Assembly (NCBI RefSeq): GCF_015999335.1
Contig: NZ_JAEACP010000002.1
Coordinates: 1 to 64,000 of the forward strand
Direction of reading: 5' to 3'
From: Tabrizicola soli
GTDB taxonomy: Bacteria; Pseudomonadota; Alphaproteobacteria; Rhodobacterales; Rhodobacteraceae
Length of the DNA: 64,000 bases
Within the stretch, counting starts at the first letter, position 1; the number at the start of each line of letters is the position of its first letter. The position numbers and the translations under genes are program-made. The notes below the pieces were generated by a model that did no database searches, was not told the DNA's origin, and was given only the letters and a program-made list of their open reading frames with translations. This document shows, in pieces, positions 60,100 to 64,000 of the stretch.

Positions 60100-61068
60100 A
60101 TGCTGATCATTTCCGAACCCCTCGCGCAGAAGCTGGTCAGTGTCGAGGATGCGATCGAGGCGGTCGCCAGCACCTTCGCCGCCATGGCGCGGGGCGAGGC
60201 GCGCAACTACCCCGTGGTGCGCGAGGTCGTGGGCCATGCCGATGCGGTCTATGGCGTGAAGGCGGGCGGCGATGTCTCGGCCCCCTTCCTGGGGCTGAAG
60301 GCCGGGGGCTACTGGCCGCACAACCTGGGCCGGGGGCTGAGCAACCATCAGTCCTCGACGCTGTTGTTCGACCCCGACACCGGCCGCGCCTCGGCGCTGG
60401 TCAGCGCGAACTACCTGACCGGAATCCGCACCGGCGCAGCCTCGGCGCTGGCGACGCGGGCGCTGTCGCGCGAGGATGCCTCGGTCCTGGGCATCATCGG
60501 CACCGGCGGGCAGTCGCTGCACCAGTTGCGCGCAACGATGGCGGTACGGCGGATCACGAAGGTCCATGCCTGGGACATGAATCCCGAGATGAGCGCCCGC
60601 TTTGCCCGGACTCTGAGCGAGATGGGCATCGATTGCGCGGCGGAACCCACGGCCGAGGCGGTGGCCCGCGCGGCCGGGATCATCGTGACCGTCACCCCCT
60701 CGCAGCAGCCGATCCTGATGCGCGACTGGATCCGCCCCGGCACCCATATCAGCGCCATGGGCGCCGACACCAAGGGCAAGCAGGAGCTGGACCCCGCCCT
60801 GGTCGCCGCCGCCCGCGTCTTCGTGGACGAGGCGGCGCAGGCCGTCAGTATCGGCGACTGCCAGCACGCTTTCTCAGCCGGCCTGATCGCGCAAGCGCAA
60901 CTGACCCCGCTGGGCGCGGTGCTGGCGGGCATGGCCAAGGGACGGCAGTCGGAGACGGAGATCACGCTTTTCGACGGCACAGGCGTCGCGCTTCAGGATC
61001 TGGTGGTGGCCGATCTGGCCGTGCGTCGCGCGCGCGACAGCGGGCTGGGCGTCGAGGTCGAGTACTGA
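60100..61068 (+). CDS. Ornithine cyclodeaminase/mu-crystallin family protein
   Basis: This 322-residue NAD(P)-binding protein has GLKAGGYWPHNLGRGLSNHQSS, LTGIRTGAASALATRAL, the Rossmann GIIGTGGQSLHQL and ISAMGADTKGKQELDP. The family includes ornithine cyclodeaminases, ketimine reductases and alanine dehydrogenases; which activity applies here is not clear. It is the third gene of the plus-strand catabolic operon and is followed by a terminator. Confidence 0.88.
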   Translation: MLIISEPLAQKLVSVEDAIEAVASTFAAMARGEARNYPVVREVVGHADAVYGVKAGGDVSAPFLGLKAGGYWPHNLGRGLSNHQSSTLLFDPDTGRASALVSANYLTGIRTGAASALATRALSREDASVLGIIGTGGQSLHQLRATMAVRRITKVHAWDMNPEMSARFARTLSEMGIDCAAEPTAEAVARAAGIIVTVTPSQQPILMRDWIRPGTHISAMGADTKGKQELDPALVAAARVFVDEAAQAVSIGDCQHAFSAGLIAQAQLTPLGAVLAGMAKGRQSETEITLFDGTGVALQDLVVADLAVRRARDSGLGVEVEY

Positions 61069-61112
61069 TCCTTCCAGTCCCGGCGCGTTCTCCCGGACGT
61101 TGGGACGGAAAG

Positions 61113-61138
61113 GCCCCGTCTCCTTACGGAGGCGGGGC
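61113..61138. terminator. Bidirectional hairpin terminator
   Basis: An eleven-base stem (61113-61123 with 61128-61138, one G-T wobble) with a TTAC loop is followed by TT. It lies between the converging cyclodeaminase and M81 genes and can serve both. Confidence 0.7.
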
Positions 61139-61151
61139 TTCCTCCAGTCCG

Positions 61152-62684
61152 TCAATCCTGCGGCGGGGTCCAGTACACCTCTTCGTCGATCGGGAATACC
61201 GGACGCGGCATCGAGCGGAAGTCGAACCGCGTCAGCACCGGCGAGGTCAGGCCGGGCACATCGACCTCGATCACCTGCGAGGGCGAGAAGAACTCGTCGA
61301 AGCCGGCCCGGAAATGCCCGCGCGACTTGACGACCACGGCCCGCGCCTTGCCGATGTCGAGACCCATCATCTCCAGGAAGATCGGATCAGCGCATTGGGT
61401 GCGAATAGAGATCACGACCACCTGGATGCCGCCCAGATCGAGAAGAACCGACAGCCCCAGATTCATCCGCCGCCCGGCGTAGAAGCCCCGGCGGCCGACG
61501 CAATCGCCGTCGCGGATCGCCATGACGCGGGCATCCGCCTCGAACCGGCCCGAGAAATCGTCGGGGGGCACCCGGTTGAACACCGCCCGGAACCGCGCAC
61601 CCTGCCCCAGTGTCGCGGCCTCTTGCGCCAGCGCCGGATCGTTGATCACCCCGACGATCACCCCGGTCGTGCGCGCCTTGTGCAGCGCCTCCAGGATCCA
61701 CATCGTGTTGCCGTTGCCGCCGCCGCCTGGATTATCCGACACATCGGCCAGGATCACCGGCGGAAGGGACGGATCGGCCCCCACCTCCAGCACCCGCTTC
61801 ACCGTGTCTTCCAGCCCGGTCAGCTTCGGGACGAAGCGCTTGTGCTGGTTCCAGGCGAAGCGGGCGATCCGGTTCGCGGCCCGCCGCGCGCTGCCGTCGC
61901 GCATCCGCGAGGTCACGATGATCGCCAGCCCGTTCTTCGGCGTGTCGCTATAGGCGAACCCGCCCAGGATCGAGACGTTGATCACCTTGTCGTCCAGTTG
62001 CGACTGGCCGAAATTCATGATGTCGGCATAGGGGCCGGCCTCGGTCAGCAGGGTGACGGTCGGTGGCACCACCGGCAGGCGCAGGAAGGCGACCTCGGGC
62101 TTCATGCCGGCGAAAAGCTCATGCAGGATCGAGGCCGCATCGCGCCCGCGCTCCAGCATGTCGACATGCGGGTTGGTCTGATAGGCAACGATGGCATCCG
62201 CACTGGAGACCATCCGTTCCGAGACGTTGCCGTGCAGGTCCAGCGTCGCCACCACCGGCACCTCCGGCCCGACGATCGCCCGCACCGCCGCGAAGATCTC
62301 GCCGTCGGGATCGGTGCTGGCCGTGGTGATCATCGCCCCGTGGTTCGAGATGTAGACCGCATCCAGCGGCAGTGCGGCCGTCAGCCGGTCGCGGATCTCC
62401 CGCATCGCGGTTTCGAAGAAGGCGTGGTCCAGCGGCCCGCCCGCCTCGACCAGGCCGACGAGGATCGGCACCGGGATCCAGTCGTCGCGGCTGTCCATCT
62501 CGGCGCGGAAGCCCCGGATCTCGGTCGGCAGCTTGGGATCCGGGCCGTAGAGGTCCTCGAGGATCTCGTCCCCGGCAAGATAGACCCGCTTGAGATAGTC
62601 CTCTTCGGTGACGACGGGAGCGAAGCGGTTGCTCTCGAGCATCAGGCCAAGGATCGCAACGCGGCGGGGGGCGTTCGTGGGCAT
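61152..62684 (-). CDS. M81 family metallopeptidase-like protein (MlrC type)
   Basis: This 510-residue protein starts VAILGLMLESNRFAP. It has YISNHGAMITTASTDPDGEIFAAVRAIVG, VVATLDLHGNVSERM (candidate metal His/Asp) and ILADVSDNPGGGGNGNT, the hallmarks of the MlrC/M81 family named after microcystinase C. Many members sit in catabolic operons and probably act on small amides or sugar acids, not microcystin. It is divergent from the aldehyde dehydrogenase. Confidence 0.88.
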   Translation of the reverse strand: MPTNAPRRVAILGLMLESNRFAPVVTEEDYLKRVYLAGDEILEDLYGPDPKLPTEIRGFRAEMDSRDDWIPVPILVGLVEAGGPLDHAFFETAMREIRDRLTAALPLDAVYISNHGAMITTASTDPDGEIFAAVRAIVGPEVPVVATLDLHGNVSERMVSSADAIVAYQTNPHVDMLERGRDAASILHELFAGMKPEVAFLRLPVVPPTVTLLTEAGPYADIMNFGQSQLDDKVINVSILGGFAYSDTPKNGLAIIVTSRMRDGSARRAANRIARFAWNQHKRFVPKLTGLEDTVKRVLEVGADPSLPPVILADVSDNPGGGGNGNTMWILEALHKARTTGVIVGVINDPALAQEAATLGQGARFRAVFNRVPPDDFSGRFEADARVMAIRDGDCVGRRGFYAGRRMNLGLSVLLDLGGIQVVVISIRTQCADPIFLEMMGLDIGKARAVVVKSRGHFRAGFDEFFSPSQVIEVDVPGLTSPVLTRFDFRSMPRPVFPIDEEVYWTPPQD

Positions 62685-62885
62685 TCCTGTATTCCCGGTC
62701 CAGGTGTCTGACCCGACGATAGGCCGCGCCAGCGTCGGGCCGCCAATGCAAGGTCGGTCTAGCCCGATGCGCCTGCGGCATGGTCGCCGGGGACATGCGT
62801 TTCCCGCATGGCGGTATCGGCATTCGGCATTCGCCACGCCTTGCACCCGTGAATACCTTGCGCCAGACGGCGAAGGTGGAGCAGA

Positions 62886-64000
62886 TGACAGAGACGGTGC
62901 GGCCCTACTGGCAGAACTACATCGACGGCGCCTGGGCCGATGGCGGCGATGGGACGCGGATCACCGTGACCGACCCCGCGCTGGACGAGCCCATCGCCGA
63001 GGTCGCGCGCGGGACCGCCGCCGACATCGACCGCGCCGTGGCCGCCGCAAGGCGCTGCTTCGACAGCCGCGCGTTGCGCGACCTGCGCCCGCATCGCCGG
63101 GGCGACCTGATGCTCGAGGTCTCGCGCCACCTGGGCGACCTGGCCGACGAGATCGCGCTGGTCGAATGCCGCGACAACGGCAAGACGCTGGCGGCTGGCC
63201 GGGCCGAGGTGGCGCTGACCCGGCGCTACCTGCAGTATTACGCGGGACTTGCCGACAAGCTGGAGGGCCGCCAGATCCCGCTTGGCGCGGATTACCTGGA
63301 CTATACGCTGCACGAACCCTACGGCGTTTCCGCCCAGATCGTGCCCTGGAACGGTCCCTTGCCGGTGGGCGCGCGCTCGGTCGCCTGCGCCATCGTCACC
63401 GGCAATACCGTCGTGCTGAAATCGCCCGAGGATTCGCCGCTCAGCCTGTTCCTGCTGGCCGAAGCCTGCCACCGCGCGGGCGTCCCGGCGGGTGCGGTGA
63501 ACATCGTCTGCGGCTATGGCTATGAGGCCGGGGCGGCGCTGGTTTCCCACCCGGACATCGACCACATCGTCTTCACCGGCTCGGTCGAGACCGGGAAAAG
63601 CGTGCTGCGCGCCGCGGCCGAACGGGTCATCCCCTGCGTGATGGAGCTTGGCGGCAAGTCCGGCGCCATCGTCTATCCCGATGCCGACCTTGAACGGACC
63701 GCCGCCTCGGCCACGCGGGGCATCTTCCACCACTCCGGGCAGATCTGCTCGGCCGGGTCGCGGCTGATCGTGCATCGCTCGGTGCATGACGAGTTGGTCG
63801 GGCGCATCAAGGCGCTGGCCGAACAGCGCAGCGTCGGGCCGGGAGTCGAAGGCTGCGACATGGGCCCGCTGATCAACGCCCGCCAGCTGGACCGGGTCGA
63901 GGCGCTGTGCCGCGCCGGCATCGAGGAGGGTGCGACCCTGGTGATGGGCGGCGCGCGCGTGGCGCAGCGCAGGGGGCATTTCATGGCCCCCACGATCTTC
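62886..64000 (+). CDS. NAD(P)-dependent aldehyde dehydrogenase, 3' end cut by window
   Basis: At least 371 residues of an aldehyde dehydrogenase are visible, out of roughly 480-500 in the family. It has IVPWNGPL, the cofactor TGSVETGKSV, the catalytic Glu in VMELGGKSGAIVY and the catalytic Cys in HSGQICSAGSRLI. It oxidises an aldehyde, probably the last step of the pathway encoded around it. The ATG follows GGTGGAG. The frame is still open at the window edge. Confidence 0.93.

Noticed and set aside
57007-60867. Minus-strand open frame of 1286 residues across the catabolic operon
   Set aside because: It runs through several clear genes on the other strand and another frame; the translation shows no domain.

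Overview
The window is high-GC, gene-dense alphaproteobacterial DNA. GTG/TTG starts, ATGA/GTGA stop-start overlaps and the mix of proteins (DUF1467, RimO, CarB, YeeE/YedE pair, CUT1 sugar transporter) suggest Rhodobacterales (Paracoccus/Rhodovulum-like). This is an inference from gene content; no 16S or marker tree is available. The left edge carries two transposase 3' remnants (IS5-like and IS481-like) that abut the locus.

Region 1 (about 0.5-37.9 kb) is a large exopolysaccharide (EPS) or capsule locus. It holds a secreted RTX protein with a clan GH-A-like catalytic pair, an initiating sugar-phosphate transferase (ExoY type), two paralogous small membrane proteins, an O-antigen ligase/polymerase-like membrane protein and a Wzx-like flippase. 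It also holds six further glycosyltransferases, including one of the WecG/TagA type. Precursor and modification genes include a Gfo/Idh/MocA oxidoreductase, a sugar epimerase, a polysaccharide deacetylase and two SGNH hydrolases. Chain length and export are handled by a CpsD-like kinase, a Wzz-like protein, an ExeA-like ATPase, a short Wza-like exporter and an outer-membrane beta-barrel protein. The last five resemble the EPS part of exosortase (XrtA/EpsH) loci, but no exosortase is visible.

Inside this locus, between the Wzz/ATPase genes and the exporter, sits a minus-strand operon of about 12.5 kb: type I PKS (KS-AT-KR-DH-ACP-TE), then an NRPS (formyltransferase, condensation-like remnant, adenylation domain interrupted by a luciferase-like monooxygenase, carrier domain), then a phosphopantetheinyl transferase, then an SGNH hydrolase. 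This is the most interesting system in the window: a compact hybrid assembly line with its own activating enzyme, embedded in EPS machinery. It may make a small molecule or an acyl/aminoacyl decoration of the polymer. The adenylation specificity residues, read across the insertion, resemble the glycine code.

Region 2 (about 37.9-50.0 kb) is housekeeping: rimO, a nitroreductase, an EI24 membrane protein, aspS, a GNAT acetyltransferase, a receiver-domain protein, methylmalonyl-CoA epimerase, DUF1467, pabC-like and pabB genes, and carB with a REP-like double hairpin upstream.

Region 3 (about 50.2-52.5 kb) holds a persulfide-dioxygenase-like metallo-beta-lactamase protein with two YeeE/YedE half-transporters, then an unrecognised possibly decayed coding stretch.

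Region 4 (52.6-64 kb) is a catabolic island. It holds a CUT1 sugar ABC transporter (binding protein, two permeases, ATPase) with a nucleotide-sugar epimerase/uronate-dehydrogenase-like protein on the minus strand. On the plus strand are an uncharacterised protein, an SDR dehydrogenase and an ornithine cyclodeaminase family protein. These are followed by an M81 (MlrC) family protein on the minus strand and a truncated aldehyde dehydrogenase at the right edge.
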